Shown: one piece after another, positions 53,847-63,324 of the stretch
Position numbering within the stretch: position 1 is the first letter of the stretch
How the letters are laid out: each line of letters starts with the position of its first letter
Origin: Desulfocarbo indianensis
Lineage (GTDB): Bacteria; Desulfobacterota; Desulfarculia; Desulfarculales; Desulfarculaceae
NCBI GenBank assembly: GCA_001184205.1
Contig: LBMP01000001.1
Span: 539,365-603,364 of the forward strand
DNA: 64,000 bases
Direction: 5' to 3'
The notes under the pieces: model-generated
What the model was told of the DNA's origin: nothing
The model's input: only the letters and a program-made list of their open reading frames with translations
Databases searched by the model: none
Made by a program: the position numbers and the translations under genes

Positions 53847-56399
53847 GTGAGACCTACCTTGAGTTTCCAGGTGCGGCCCAAGCTGCCCAAGCAACTGACG
53901 CCCCTCACCGAGCTGTGCCACAATTTGTGGTTTTCCTGGAGCCCCGAGGCGGTGGAGCTGTTTCAACGCATTGACAGCCGGCTCTGGCCCAAGGCGCGGC
54001 ACAATCCGGTGGCCCTCCTGAACCAGGTCAGCCAGAAACGGCTGGAAAGCCTTGCCAAGGATTCGGGCTTCGTGGCCCAGATGGAAAGGGTGCACGGCCA
54101 GCTCAAGGGCTATCTCGGCGCCGAGGGCTGCCCCTTCCTGGGCGACCGCACGCCCCCCGATTTCAAGGTGGCCTATTTCAGCGCCGAATACGGGCTGGCC
54201 GACTGCCTGCCCATCTACTCCGGCGGCCTGGGCATGCTCTCGGGCGACCACCTGAAAAGCGCCAGCAACCTCAACGTGCCCCTGGTGGCGGTGGGCCTGG
54301 CCTACCGGCAGGGCTACTTCACCCAATACCTGAACCCCAACGGCTGGCAGCAGGAGGAATACCACCCCAACGATTTCTGGAACCTGCCCATGGAGCTGGT
54401 GCGCGACGAGGCGGGCAACGAGGTTTCCATCAGCGTGGACATCATGGGCCAGCCGCTAACCGCCCGCATCTGGCTGGTCAGGGTGGGCCGAGTTTCCCTG
54501 TACCTCATGGACGCCAACGTGGACGCCAACCCGCCCGAGCTGCGGGCCATAACCCACCAGCTCTACGGCGGCGACCGCGAGATGCGCATCCGCCAGGAGA
54601 TTCTCCTGGGCATCGGCGGGGTGCGCCTCCTGGAAGCCCTGGGCATCAAGCCCAACGCCTTTCACATGAACGAGGGGCATTCCGCCTTCGCCTCCCTGGA
54701 GCGCATCCGCCTGCTGCGCCAGAACGACGGCCTGAGCTTCGACGAGGCCCGCGAGGTGGTGCGGGCCTCCAACGTCTTCACCACCCACACCCCGGTGCCG
54801 GCGGGCAACGACTATTTCGAGCCCGACATGGTAAAAACCCATTTCCAGAACTACGTGGGCGGCCTGGGCATATCCATGCCGGTGCTTTTGGGCTACGGCC
54901 GCACCCATCCCACCGACCAGGAAGAGCAGTTCTGCATGACCGTGCTGGCGCTGCGCCTCTCCGGATTTTCCAACGGCGTGAGCCGCCTGCACGGCCAGGT
55001 GAGCCGGGACATGTGGAAAGAGGTCTGGCCCCATTTCCCCCCCGAGGACGTGCCCATAGGCCACATCACCAACGGGGTGCACATCCCCAGTTGGCTCTCC
55101 ACCGAGATGGCCTACCTCTACCACCGCTACCTGGGCCCCGAATGGAACGAGGACCCGGATTCCCAGGCGGTTTGGGCCAGGGTGCTTAACGTGCCCGACA
55201 GCGAGCTTTGGCGCGCCCACGAACGCCGCCGGGCCCGGCTCATCAGTTTCGTGCGCAACCGCCTGGCCGGCCAGCTCAAGCGCCGGGGCGCCAGCCCCGA
55301 CACCATGAAGCACGCCCGCGAGGTCTTGAACGACGAGGCCCTGACCATCGTCTTCGCCCGCCGTTTCGCCACCTACAAGCGCGCCATCATGCTCTTCCGC
55401 GATCTCGACCGCCTGGCCGCCATCGTGGGGGACCCGCAATGCCCGGTGCAGTTCATCTTCGCCGGCAAGGCCCACCCCAAGGACGCCGAGGGCAAGGAGT
55501 TCATCCGCCGGGTGGTGGAAGTGGCCCAGGACCCGCGCTTCCGGGACCACATGGTCTTCCTGGAGGATTACGACATCAACGTGGCCCGCTATCTGGTGCA
55601 GGGCGCCGACGTCTGGCTCAACAACCCCCGCCGGCCCCTGGAGGCCTGCGGCACCAGCGGCATGAAAAGCGCGGCCAACGGCGGCCTCAACCTTTCCATC
55701 CTGGACGGCTGGTGGGACGAGGGCTATGAGCCGGGCCTGGGCTGGGCCATCGGCTCGGGCGAGGAATATGAAAACCCCGACCTGCAGGACCAGGTGGAGG
55801 CCCAGGCGCTTTACCGGCTCCTGGAATCGGAGGTGGTGCCGCTCTATTACCGGCGCGACCAGGACGGCCTGCCCCGCGGCTGGATACGCTACATGAAAAG
55901 ATGCCTGGCCAGGCTTTGCCCCATCTTCAACACCCACCGCATGCTGGAGGATTACAGCGACCTGGCCTACGTGCCCGCCGCCGAAAGCTTCAACGCGCTA
56001 AAGGCCGACAACTACGCCCGGGCCCGCGACCTGGGCGGCTGGGTCCGCCGCATCATGGAGAACTGGAGCCAGGTGCAGGTGCTGGAAGTGAACAGCCCCT
56101 TAAGCGGGCCGCTCACCCATGGCCAGGAAGTGGAGGTCCGCGCCAAGGTGAAGCTGGGCAACCTCCTGCCTTCGGACGTGGCCTGCGACATCTACTTCGG
56201 GGCCCTGGACGCGGAAGGGGAATTCGCCGAACGCAAGGTGGAAACCATGCAGGACACCAACGGCCAGAACGGGGTTTTCGATTTCCAGGGCTCGCTCACC
56301 TGCGATTTCAACGGCCAATTGGGCCTTTCGGTGCGGGTGGTGCCCTACCATCCCCAGCTTTCCTCGCGTTACGCCCTGGGCCTGGCCGCCTGGGGCTAA
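53847..56399 (+). CDS. glgP: Alpha-glucan (glycogen/maltodextrin) phosphorylase
   Basis: 850 residues, GT35 family of the longer, DUF3417-containing type: N-terminal LTPLTELCHNLWFSWSPEAVELFQRID, then AYFSAEYGLADCLPIYSGGLGMLSGDHLKSAS, HMNEGHSAFASLERI, TTHTPVPAGNDYF, and the PLP region EACGTSGMKSAANGGLNLSILDGWWDEG. Releases glucose-1-phosphate from storage glucan in the cytoplasm. GTG start at 53847 with GGAGGAG. The TAA stop lies inside the first unit of a tandem repeat. Confidence 0.95.
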   Translation: MRPTLSFQVRPKLPKQLTPLTELCHNLWFSWSPEAVELFQRIDSRLWPKARHNPVALLNQVSQKRLESLAKDSGFVAQMERVHGQLKGYLGAEGCPFLGDRTPPDFKVAYFSAEYGLADCLPIYSGGLGMLSGDHLKSASNLNVPLVAVGLAYRQGYFTQYLNPNGWQQEEYHPNDFWNLPMELVRDEAGNEVSISVDIMGQPLTARIWLVRVGRVSLYLMDANVDANPPELRAITHQLYGGDREMRIRQEILLGIGGVRLLEALGIKPNAFHMNEGHSAFASLERIRLLRQNDGLSFDEAREVVRASNVFTTHTPVPAGNDYFEPDMVKTHFQNYVGGLGISMPVLLGYGRTHPTDQEEQFCMTVLALRLSGFSNGVSRLHGQVSRDMWKEVWPHFPPEDVPIGHITNGVHIPSWLSTEMAYLYHRYLGPEWNEDPDSQAVWARVLNVPDSELWRAHERRRARLISFVRNRLAGQLKRRGASPDTMKHAREVLNDEALTIVFARRFATYKRAIMLFRDLDRLAAIVGDPQCPVQFIFAGKAHPKDAEGKEFIRRVVEVAQDPRFRDHMVFLEDYDINVARYLVQGADVWLNNPRRPLEACGTSGMKSAANGGLNLSILDGWWDEGYEPGLGWAIGSGEEYENPDLQDQVEAQALYRLLESEVVPLYYRRDQDGLPRGWIRYMKRCLARLCPIFNTHRMLEDYSDLAYVPAAESFNALKADNYARARDLGGWVRRIMENWSQVQVLEVNSPLSGPLTHGQEVEVRAKVKLGNLLPSDVACDIYFGALDAEGEFAERKVETMQDTNGQNGVFDFQGSLTCDFNGQLGLSVRVVPYHPQLSSRYALGLAAWG

Positions 56400-56527
56400 A
56401 GGGCGAGGGGGGCGGTTGGCCAAACCCGGCTAAAGGGCGAGGGGGGCGGTTGGCCAAACCCGGCTAAAGGGCGAGGGGGCGGTTGGCCAAACCCGGCTAA
56501 AGGGCGAGGGGGCGGTTGGCCAAACCC
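56394..56527 (+). repeat. Four-copy 33/34-bp tandem repeat at the phosphorylase end
   Basis: Units at 56394-56427, 56428-56461 (34 bp), 56462-56494 and 56495-56527 (33 bp, one G fewer in a G run), followed by a partial GGCTAGCGGCGAG. Each contains GGCTAAAGGGCGAGG and GGTTGGCCAAACC, a near-palindrome. The first unit includes the glgP stop codon, so the array grew from the gene's end. The 165 bases after it hold no gene. Confidence 0.95.
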
Positions 56528-56692
56528 GGCTAGCGGCGAGAGGGAGGCGAGGGTGCGCCGGAACGCAGGGCATCAGCCGGCGGGCGGCTGGGCGTCGTTT
56601 CCCAAGACGTTTTCACACGTTGCCGGTCTTGCCCTTGGCGGCTGCCCGCGCCTTCATGCCGGGCCGGTTTTCGGGACCCGAGGCCGCGGCCT

Positions 56693-59600
56693 TTACAGGC
56701 GGTCCGCGAAGCACCCCGCCGGCGAGACGCCGCCGGCCGGGGCCACGTCCAGGGAATCCGACTGATCCAGGAAATGGGAGGGCCGCTTTTTTTCCTGGGT
56801 CGCCAGCTTGTTGATGAGTTCCTGGCAGGTGGCCAGGTATTGGCTCCAGCGGTCCAGGTAAAACGCCAGGGGCCGGGAAAAGCGCTTGCCCACCAGGCCG
56901 TCCACGAACATCTGGCTGATCTCCCGCTGCCGCCGCAAGATAAGCTGGGAGCGGGCTATGATGCCCAGCTCCTCGCCGCTTAAGCCCTGCAACAAAGCCT
57001 TGAACATGCCCTGCGAGCGGGGCTGATACATCCAGAAATAGAGCAGGTCCAAGGCATGGATGATCATCACCCCCGCCAGGTCCCGCACCCGGGGGTCCAG
57101 GCTCTGCAAGAGGCTCTTGGGCTTCAGCAGCATCTCCTTCACGTCGTTTTCCGGGAAAAGCAGTTCCAGCCGGGCATAGGTGTCGAAGAGCTGCCCCAGC
57201 TTGCCGGCGTAATCCCAGGCCCGCATGCGCAGGTTCTGCATGCGGTCGGCCATGCCCTCGATGAAGCCGGCCACGAAATCGGAGGCCGCCTTGGATATCA
57301 CCGCCGCCCATTGTTGCAGCATCTCATCCACGCCGGGCAGGCCGTACCAGCCCATGGCCCCGGCCAGCGCCGCGTTGAAACCCACCGCCAGGGGGAAGGC
57401 CAGAATGCTGCGAAAAAGGTTGCCGATGGCCGCCGAGCGCGGCAGGCCGCGCAGGATGTTGTGGGTGCAGATGTAGAGCCCGTTGACCAGCGACATGACC
57501 GCGTAGAGGGCCGCCGGGTTGGTATGGGTGTTTATGCCCAGCCCGCGGTCCATGAGCAGGGTCTTGACCAGGTAATCCAAGAGCGGCACGGAAAAACCGG
57601 TGAACAAAAGGCTGTCGGCCAGGCGGCTCCAGCTCACGTAGTTGTTCCAGCGCAAAAGGGGCGAGCGCCGCGCCCCGCCGCCGCCCAGCACCGATTGCAG
57701 GATGTTCCGCGAGCCGGTTATGGCGAACCAGATGGGGGCGCCCAGCCAGGCCAGCACCCACCAATCCTGGCTCAGGGCGAAGGTGAGCGCGGCGGGGATG
57801 AAGCCGATGAGCACCTTGAGCCCGTTCTTGAGGCCGGTGTTCAGATAGGACCAGCCATAGCCGAGGCCCCTCTTGCCCCTCGGACGCCCGCTTTCGCCAT
57901 GGGCGGCCAACCCGTTGGTTTCGGCGCGCAGCCCGCCGCCCAGGGAAATCAGGTTGCCGCCCTTGGCCTGCTCCCCCTTCATCAATAAATGGCGCTCCAA
58001 ATGCCAATCGCGCCTCACCCGCAGGCCCAGCCGGCCCAATCCGGGCGCGCGCCGGGCCAGCCTGAGCCATCTCCTCTGCCGGGGCCGCGTGGTGGGCGCT
58101 TCCAGATAGCTGACCTGCTCGTGCACTAGGGACTCCACCGGCAAGACCAGCCGGGAGGGCTGGCGGCCCCGCATGGCCTTTTGGGGGCGGTGGGGCAGGG
58201 TCTCCAGCACCGCCAGGCCCATGCCCGGCGAATTGATGGAGCGGCCGGTGGAATCGCTGCCCAACCGCGACTTGAGCGGCACCCGGCGGTACAGGTTGCT
58301 CAGTTGGCTTATGTTCAGGAGCACCGGCCGCAGCCGCGCCAGGCGTTGGGCGGAGTCGGGCCGGCCCGACTCCTCCACGCCCTTCATTATGTCCCTGATG
58401 CGCTGCTTGATGATTATGGCGTTGCCCGAGTTCAGGGCCTGTTGCAGGCGGCTGATCTCGGCCATCTGCCCGGCCTTGCCCGCCACGTAATCCTTGAGGT
58501 TGAATATCTCCAGATGGGTGATGCCGCCCTGGCACTCGTTGACGAGCTCCAGCACGTCCTCCACTCTAAGCCCGCTGAGGTTCAGGGTGACGCGAGCGCC
58601 GGCGTGGAGCTTGGCCAGGCGGTCCAGGAGCTCCTCGGGCTTGAGCCTGGCCAGTTCGGGCAAATCCGGATCGTCCGGCTGCAACAGCTCGAACCCGTCG
58701 CCATGGACGGAGCCCAGGTAGCGCTGGGCGATGGTCTCGGGCAGGAGCCCGTCCAGCCTGCTCAATTGCGCGCTGAGCCCCGCCCGCTCATTGGGCGCGG
58801 CCTGGGAGAGCGCGGCTTTTATCTCCTCGGCTTTCGCTTGCATGAAGGGCCATAAATGATTGTGGATGAACTGGGCCAGATGCAAGATGGAGGCCTGGCC
58901 CATGCCCACGAATTCCAGGAATTGGGCGGGGTCCAGGGGGGGCATGGCCAGGCCCAGCTCCTTTTCCAGCGCCAGCCTTCCCTCCTGGTTGAAGCTGCGC
59001 AAAGCTTCCAACACCCGGCAAGCCTGGTATTCGGAAACCTGGCGGCCCAGGGCCATGAACTCCTCCACCTCGTGCTGGCGCAGGAAGCCGATGAACTCCT
59101 GGGCCGGGCCGATGCCCCGCGGCGACCAGATCAGGTGGGCGAAGCCGTCGCCCCAGCGCGCGGCGAACTCCACGCCCAACCTCACCTTGATGCCCATGAT
59201 CTCGGCGGCCTCGATGAGCTCCGAGGCGGCCCGGGGCGAGACGTGGTTGTAATGGATCACGGTGAGGGAGCGGATGCCCTTGATCCAGGCGTCCAGGATC
59301 AAATGGGTGGGGAACTTGCGGCCCTTGGTGTTGGCGTCGTGCACGTGGTCGTCAAAGGAAAGCTGGCTCCAATCCTCGGGCATTTCCAGCAGATGGAACC
59401 GCTGGAGCAGGCGGCGCACCACAAAGGGCTTGCCGGCCGAGGCCAGGCGGAAATCGTGGGCCAGCTCCAATTGGCGGCTGGTGTCGCCCTGGGAGCGCAC
59501 CAGCTCCTTCATGATCTGCACCAGCACCCGGCCGGTGTTGATCCGCAGCTCGCTTTGGGCGCAGTGCAAAACCTCGTCGCGCACCGTGCGCAGGGCGTTC

Positions 59601-59833
59601 AGCCGGTCCTCGACGCGGCCCTCCTGCAGGGCGTCCAAAAGGTGGATCACCGCGTAGGCCACCCGCAGGTCTTTGGAGGCGGCCATCTCCTTGATGCCGT
59701 TGGGGTGCAGATTGGGCGTGAAAAGGCTCTTGACCTGGCGGCGCGACTTCTCCCGGTGAAGCACTTCATTCACCATGACGAGAAGCTCATGATCCTGGGG
59801 ATCAAATAAAATATGCCCGCCCGCTTCCGGCAC
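56693..59833 (-). CDS. Large PHP-like protein with C-terminal membrane domain
   Basis: 1046 residues, not matched to a named family. Residues about 155-240 look like a PHP metal-dependent phosphoesterase core: FDDHVHDANTKG (His163, His165), DAWIKGIRSLTVIHYNHVSPRAASELIEAAEIMGIKVRLGVEFA. A helical and leucine-rich middle follows (VTLNLSGLRVEDVLELVNECQGGITHLEIFNL). From about 650 there are several membrane segments (LIGFIPAALTFALSQDWWVLAWLGAPIWFAI; LYAVMSLVNGLYICTHNI; LAFPLAVGFNAALAGAMGWYG) and a helical C terminus. GTG start at 59833 preceded by a G-rich site. Monocistronic; the 240 bases upstream contain paired GTAACAT motifs near 59930. Confidence 0.65.
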   Translation of the reverse strand: MPEAGGHILFDPQDHELLVMVNEVLHREKSRRQVKSLFTPNLHPNGIKEMAASKDLRVAYAVIHLLDALQEGRVEDRLNALRTVRDEVLHCAQSELRINTGRVLVQIMKELVRSQGDTSRQLELAHDFRLASAGKPFVVRRLLQRFHLLEMPEDWSQLSFDDHVHDANTKGRKFPTHLILDAWIKGIRSLTVIHYNHVSPRAASELIEAAEIMGIKVRLGVEFAARWGDGFAHLIWSPRGIGPAQEFIGFLRQHEVEEFMALGRQVSEYQACRVLEALRSFNQEGRLALEKELGLAMPPLDPAQFLEFVGMGQASILHLAQFIHNHLWPFMQAKAEEIKAALSQAAPNERAGLSAQLSRLDGLLPETIAQRYLGSVHGDGFELLQPDDPDLPELARLKPEELLDRLAKLHAGARVTLNLSGLRVEDVLELVNECQGGITHLEIFNLKDYVAGKAGQMAEISRLQQALNSGNAIIIKQRIRDIMKGVEESGRPDSAQRLARLRPVLLNISQLSNLYRRVPLKSRLGSDSTGRSINSPGMGLAVLETLPHRPQKAMRGRQPSRLVLPVESLVHEQVSYLEAPTTRPRQRRWLRLARRAPGLGRLGLRVRRDWHLERHLLMKGEQAKGGNLISLGGGLRAETNGLAAHGESGRPRGKRGLGYGWSYLNTGLKNGLKVLIGFIPAALTFALSQDWWVLAWLGAPIWFAITGSRNILQSVLGGGGARRSPLLRWNNYVSWSRLADSLLFTGFSVPLLDYLVKTLLMDRGLGINTHTNPAALYAVMSLVNGLYICTHNILRGLPRSAAIGNLFRSILAFPLAVGFNAALAGAMGWYGLPGVDEMLQQWAAVISKAASDFVAGFIEGMADRMQNLRMRAWDYAGKLGQLFDTYARLELLFPENDVKEMLLKPKSLLQSLDPRVRDLAGVMIIHALDLLYFWMYQPRSQGMFKALLQGLSGEELGIIARSQLILRRQREISQMFVDGLVGKRFSRPLAFYLDRWSQYLATCQELINKLATQEKKRPSHFLDQSDSLDVAPAGGVSPAGCFADRL

Positions 59834-60074
59834 GACCGCCCCCGCTAAGACAATCCCAAAACGCGGTTTCCCAAAGCCCTTTGCGTAAACGCCATCGCCG
59901 AGATGGTCTCCGGCTTATATGTTACAGTATCATGACAATCATGTTACTAAAATAAGGTGTCGTCCTCATTCTGTAGGTTGGAAGGCCCCTATTGACCTGG
60001 CCGCGCCGGGTATCGCGCATCGTGGAATCTTGAAGCTATTGCTTTAATTTTACCGCGTCCGGCCGGGGCCAGTT

Positions 60075-60557
60075 TCAGCGCGCCGCGCAAACCTCCTTGG
60101 CCGCGAGCATTCGCCGCAGCTCTTGCGGGTCGAGCTCGGCCAGCAAGCCCCGCCGGCCGGCATTTATGTAGATACGTTGTAAGTCCATTATACTTTTTTC
60201 ATAATAAACCGGTAGTTGCCGCTTGGTGCCAAAGGGGCTGATGCCGCCAACCTGATAGCCGGTGTAGCGCTCCGCGTCGGCCGGGCCGCAAGGGCTCACC
60301 GCCTTCACCCCCAGTTCCCGGGCCAGGGCCTTGGTGGATACCTCTTTGTCGCCGTGCATCAGCACCAGAAAGGGATGGCCGCCCTCGTCCTGCATGACCA
60401 GGGTCTTGACCACCGCGTGCTCTTCCACCCCCAGCTCGCCGGCCGCCCGGGCGGTTCCGCCGTGGTCCTCATAGGCATAGGGCCTGAGGCTGAAATCCGC
60501 CTTGGCCGCTTTCAGGGCCCGCAAGGCCGGGGTGGCGGGCGTCTTGCCCTTGGCCAT
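60075..60557 (-). CDS. ybaK: YbaK/EbsC-type aminoacyl-tRNA deacylase
   Basis: 160 residues; hydrolyses mischarged Cys-tRNA-Pro. Family signatures: TPALRALKAAKADFSLRPYAYEDHGGTARAAGELGVEEHAVVKTLVMQ, ELGVKAVSPCGPADAERYTGYQVGGISPFGTKRQLPVYYEKSI. GGAGG lies just before the ATG. Confidence 0.95.
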   Translation of the reverse strand: MAKGKTPATPALRALKAAKADFSLRPYAYEDHGGTARAAGELGVEEHAVVKTLVMQDEGGHPFLVLMHGDKEVSTKALARELGVKAVSPCGPADAERYTGYQVGGISPFGTKRQLPVYYEKSIMDLQRIYINAGRRGLLAELDPQELRRMLAAKEVCAAR

Positions 60558-60648
60558 GGTCGCCTCCTTGGATTAAAGGTCGGCCTCATCGCCGCCGATA
60601 AGCAGTATAGGATAATTATGTCGAGGACTTCAAACCAGGGGGGCCCAT

Positions 60649-61074
60649 GTGGGCGGCTTGGAGCTGAGGCCGGGCCTGAGCGCCTTTTTCGCGGGCCTGG
60701 ATTTTTCCCAGTCCTGGCGAGGCTGGGGCAGGGTGGCCTGGGGCATGAGTTTCGACGCCGTCAAGCGCAACTACCCGCAAGCCGCCGAGATTTCCGGCCG
60801 CAAGCTGGAATACCGGCCGGAGACCGATCCGGCCGGACGCTCCTATAAGCTCGTTTTCTCTTTTGATTCCGGTCATCAACTCAGCTCGCTCACCCTTTCC
60901 TTCGCCGGCGTCAGCGAGACCGCCGATTACGCCAAACTGGTGCGGGAGTTCGCCCGCCGTTTGGGCGCTCCCCAGGCCGTCAGCGCCGATTCCGCCACCT
61001 GGCGCAGGGACCAGAGCCAAGTGACCATCTCGGCCAAACCAGGCGGCGGCGTGGTGCTCTCCGAGACGGCCTAG
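60649..61074 (+). CDS. Hypothetical protein
   Basis: 141 residues from a GTG start. After a short lead it reads GWGRVAWGMSFDAVKRNYPQAAEI, a pattern common in small exported or lipoprotein-like domains where W-G-M-S-x-x-x-V precedes a beta-rich fold, then LVFSFDSGHQLSSLTLSFAGVSETADYAKLVREFARRLGAPQ. No signal peptide visible. Function unknown. The 250 bases after it hold no recognisable gene. Confidence 0.6.
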   Translation: MGGLELRPGLSAFFAGLDFSQSWRGWGRVAWGMSFDAVKRNYPQAAEISGRKLEYRPETDPAGRSYKLVFSFDSGHQLSSLTLSFAGVSETADYAKLVREFARRLGAPQAVSADSATWRRDQSQVTISAKPGGGVVLSETA

Positions 61075-61323
61075 GAGCCGTTATTGCCTTTGAATTAAAG
61101 CTATTTTCCTTGCCTTGCCTTGCGTAATGCCTCACAATGTTTTGTAGAGTCCAGGAAGGACCTGCCCCCGACGCGGCCAAGGATAGAGGCCGCCGTCGCC
61201 TAGGGGGGCTTCAAGTAAAGCCAGCGATGCGAGCGCGCAGATGCCCGTCCCCTTTGCCGCCTGCCCTCTATTGCCGCCCCTCCCTTTCCATGCAGGATCG
61301 GCGGGCCGAAGTGAAACCCTACC

Positions 61324-62016
61324 ATGAATTGGGGCAGGGTGGAAAATTCCCTCACTCGCGTGGCGCCGGGGGTTTTCATCGTGGGCGGTCCCGACTTGAG
61401 CGACCCCCGCGACTGTCTTTGCTACCTGGTGGTGGGCTCCCAGGCGCGGCTTCTGGTGGATTGCGGCGCCGGGCCCAGCGCGGCCCGCATCCTTGAATTC
61501 GCCACCGAGGCGGCGGGCGCTCCCCCCACCCATCTGGCCCTTACCCACGCCCACATAGACCACGCGGGAGGCGCGGCCGAGCTGAAGCGCCTGGCCGATT
61601 GCCAGGTGCTGATCCACGCCGAGGACGCGCCGGTGCTGGCCCAGGGCGACGCCTTGCGCAGCGCGGCCAATTGGTATGGGCTCAAGCTGGCGCCCCTGGA
61701 AGCGGACGGCTTTCTCAAGGACGGCGATGAGCTGGACTTGGGCGACGGCCAGATCGTCAGGGTGATTCACACGCCCGGGCACACCCCCGGCTCCGTGGCC
61801 TTTTATTGCCCCTGCGGCGGCGCTAGGGTGCTTTTCGGCCAGGATATCCATGGTCCTTTTTCGCCGGCTTTCGGCTCCGATCTGGATGACTGGCGGGAAT
61901 CCATGGAAAAGCTCCTGGAGCTGAAGGCCGACATCCTGGCCGAGGGCCATTACGGCGTGTTCAGGCCGGCCCAGGAGGTGGAGGCCTTCATCCGGGGCCA
62001 ACTGAACGCCCACTGA
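61324..62016 (+). CDS. MBL-fold metallohydrolase
   Basis: 230 residues: FIVGGPDLSDPRDCLCYLVVGSQARLLVDCGAG, HLALTHAHIDHAGGAAEL (HxHxDH), RVIHTPGHTPGSVAFYCP, FGQDIHGPFSPAFGSDLDDWRESMEKLLEL and a closing EGHYGVF. Complete metal site; substrate unknown. It is one of three MBL-fold genes in the window, one of them broken. Confidence 0.88.
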   Translation: MNWGRVENSLTRVAPGVFIVGGPDLSDPRDCLCYLVVGSQARLLVDCGAGPSAARILEFATEAAGAPPTHLALTHAHIDHAGGAAELKRLADCQVLIHAEDAPVLAQGDALRSAANWYGLKLAPLEADGFLKDGDELDLGDGQIVRVIHTPGHTPGSVAFYCPCGGARVLFGQDIHGPFSPAFGSDLDDWRESMEKLLELKADILAEGHYGVFRPAQEVEAFIRGQLNAH

Positions 62017-62150
62017 ACCCTGCCCGTTTCGCATCCCCCCGTCAAGTCGGCCCCAGGGAGAGGCCCAGGTTAGCGGCGCGCTCCGCCGGGGCAAGGCCCC
62101 CCGGAAGCGCCGGCTCGCCGTATCCCTTTAATCAGTGGTAGAATAGCGCC

Positions 62151-62483
62151 ATGAGCCTTGACTACAGCGAGATAATCCAGGGGCCGCCCGGCAAGGTGGC
62201 CCAAGACCTCAGACGGCGTTTGGCCGAGCTTAGGGCCGGCTGGCCCGCGCTTAAAACCGGCGTCACCTCCGACCCGGAGCGCATGCTGGACACCCTGCGC
62301 CAGGGCGGGTTTTCGCCCGCCATGAAGCTTTTGTGGGTGAGTTATTCCGCGGCCCAGGCCAGGGAGATGGGCGAGCTGCTGCGCGCCTGGGACGAGAGCC
62401 TTTTCGCCCTGGACCCGGCGCTGAACTGGGAGGCCGAGGCGGCCCTGGGCTTGAGCTATTACGTCTTCGCCGCCCTGGGTTGA
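62151..62483 (+). CDS. Hypothetical protein
   Basis: 110 residues, start MSLDYSEIIQGPPGKVAQDLRRRLAELRAGWP. Helical; ends EAEAALGLSYYVFAALG. Converges on the next gene with an 11-base gap. No family recognised. Confidence 0.55.
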   Translation: MSLDYSEIIQGPPGKVAQDLRRRLAELRAGWPALKTGVTSDPERMLDTLRQGGFSPAMKLLWVSYSAAQAREMGELLRAWDESLFALDPALNWEAEAALGLSYYVFAALG

Positions 62484-62494
62484 GCCGCCCGTTT

Positions 62495-63193
62495 TTACAT
62501 TTCGAGAAACGTGGCTAGCTTGCGAAATAGCCCGGAAATTATAAAATGTCCTTCCGCGTCCAGTGTATCAAGATATCCTGTAATTGAAGTCACCAGGCCC
62601 GTCCGCTCCAGCCGTTGTAAGTAAAACCTTACTTCTTCCTCTGGTAGATCAAAACCACTCAATATCCTTTTCCATCCTTTTTCCTTTTCCCACTCGGTGA
62701 TATGCGCATCTTCGGGCGGCCCATCTTTTTGCACCCGGTATAGCGCTTTCAAGATTTCCAATTCGGTGGGCGTTATTTCAGCGAGGATGCTCAGGTACGT
62801 CTCCGGGTCGTGTTGTGGTTGAGGCCAAGTTGTGGCCGCCCCTAAAAGAACCCTTGCGTAGATTTTTACTTTTTCCCTGCTCCTGGTGCGGGCCGCCGCA
62901 TCCATGGCCATAATCGCCAAGTCGAAAAATTCTTCCGTATTGAAAAAATCTTTGTTTATTTTTTTATTGTCTATTTCTTCAATCTGTTTTTTAAGCTCTT
63001 CAAACAAACCCATTATGCGCTTACGGGTTATTTCGCTCCCTTTTGATTTCAGCCAAGCGTCAAGAGGGCCGCCCAAATACGGTATGGCTGTCACAAGCGC
63101 TTGTAGGGCCCATTTTTCGCCATAGCGTTCCCACGCTTCTTCCGCCGCTTCATTTGTGGCGCGGACGATCGCCTGTTCGGTATCCTCACTCAT
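62495..63193 (-). CDS. Low-GC hypothetical protein
   Basis: 232 residues. Helical N-terminal region EQAIVRATNEAAEEAWERYGEKWALQALVTAIPYLGGPLDAWLKSKGSEITRKRIMGLFEELKKQIEEID, then a region typical of proteins that count sick or stressed cells (FNTEEFFDLAIMAMDAAARTRSREKVKIYARVLLGAAT), and a C-terminal winged-helix-like end (YRVQKDGPPEDAHITEWEKEKG; EEVRFYLQRLERTGLVTSI). Base composition is clearly more A+T-rich than the rest of the window, so recent transfer is likely. Similar hypothetical proteins often lie in accessory or defence DNA; a defence role here is only a guess. ATG at 63193 preceded by a G run. Confidence 0.6.
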   Translation of the reverse strand: MSEDTEQAIVRATNEAAEEAWERYGEKWALQALVTAIPYLGGPLDAWLKSKGSEITRKRIMGLFEELKKQIEEIDNKKINKDFFNTEEFFDLAIMAMDAAARTRSREKVKIYARVLLGAATTWPQPQHDPETYLSILAEITPTELEILKALYRVQKDGPPEDAHITEWEKEKGWKRILSGFDLPEEEVRFYLQRLERTGLVTSITGYLDTLDAEGHFIISGLFRKLATFLEM

Positions 63194-63324
63194 ACGCCCC
63201 CCTAAACGCTTGCCGGTTTTCCGGCGGGTTGTTATTGTCCCTTTCAAGATATTAAGCGGGTTGGCTCGTCATGCACAACCAGCCCTGTTTCCATTCCCCG
63301 CTAACCCCGTATCGGGAGATCCTC

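Noticed and set aside
56394-56527. CRISPR array
   Set aside because: Units are contiguous with no unique spacers and no cas gene is nearby.
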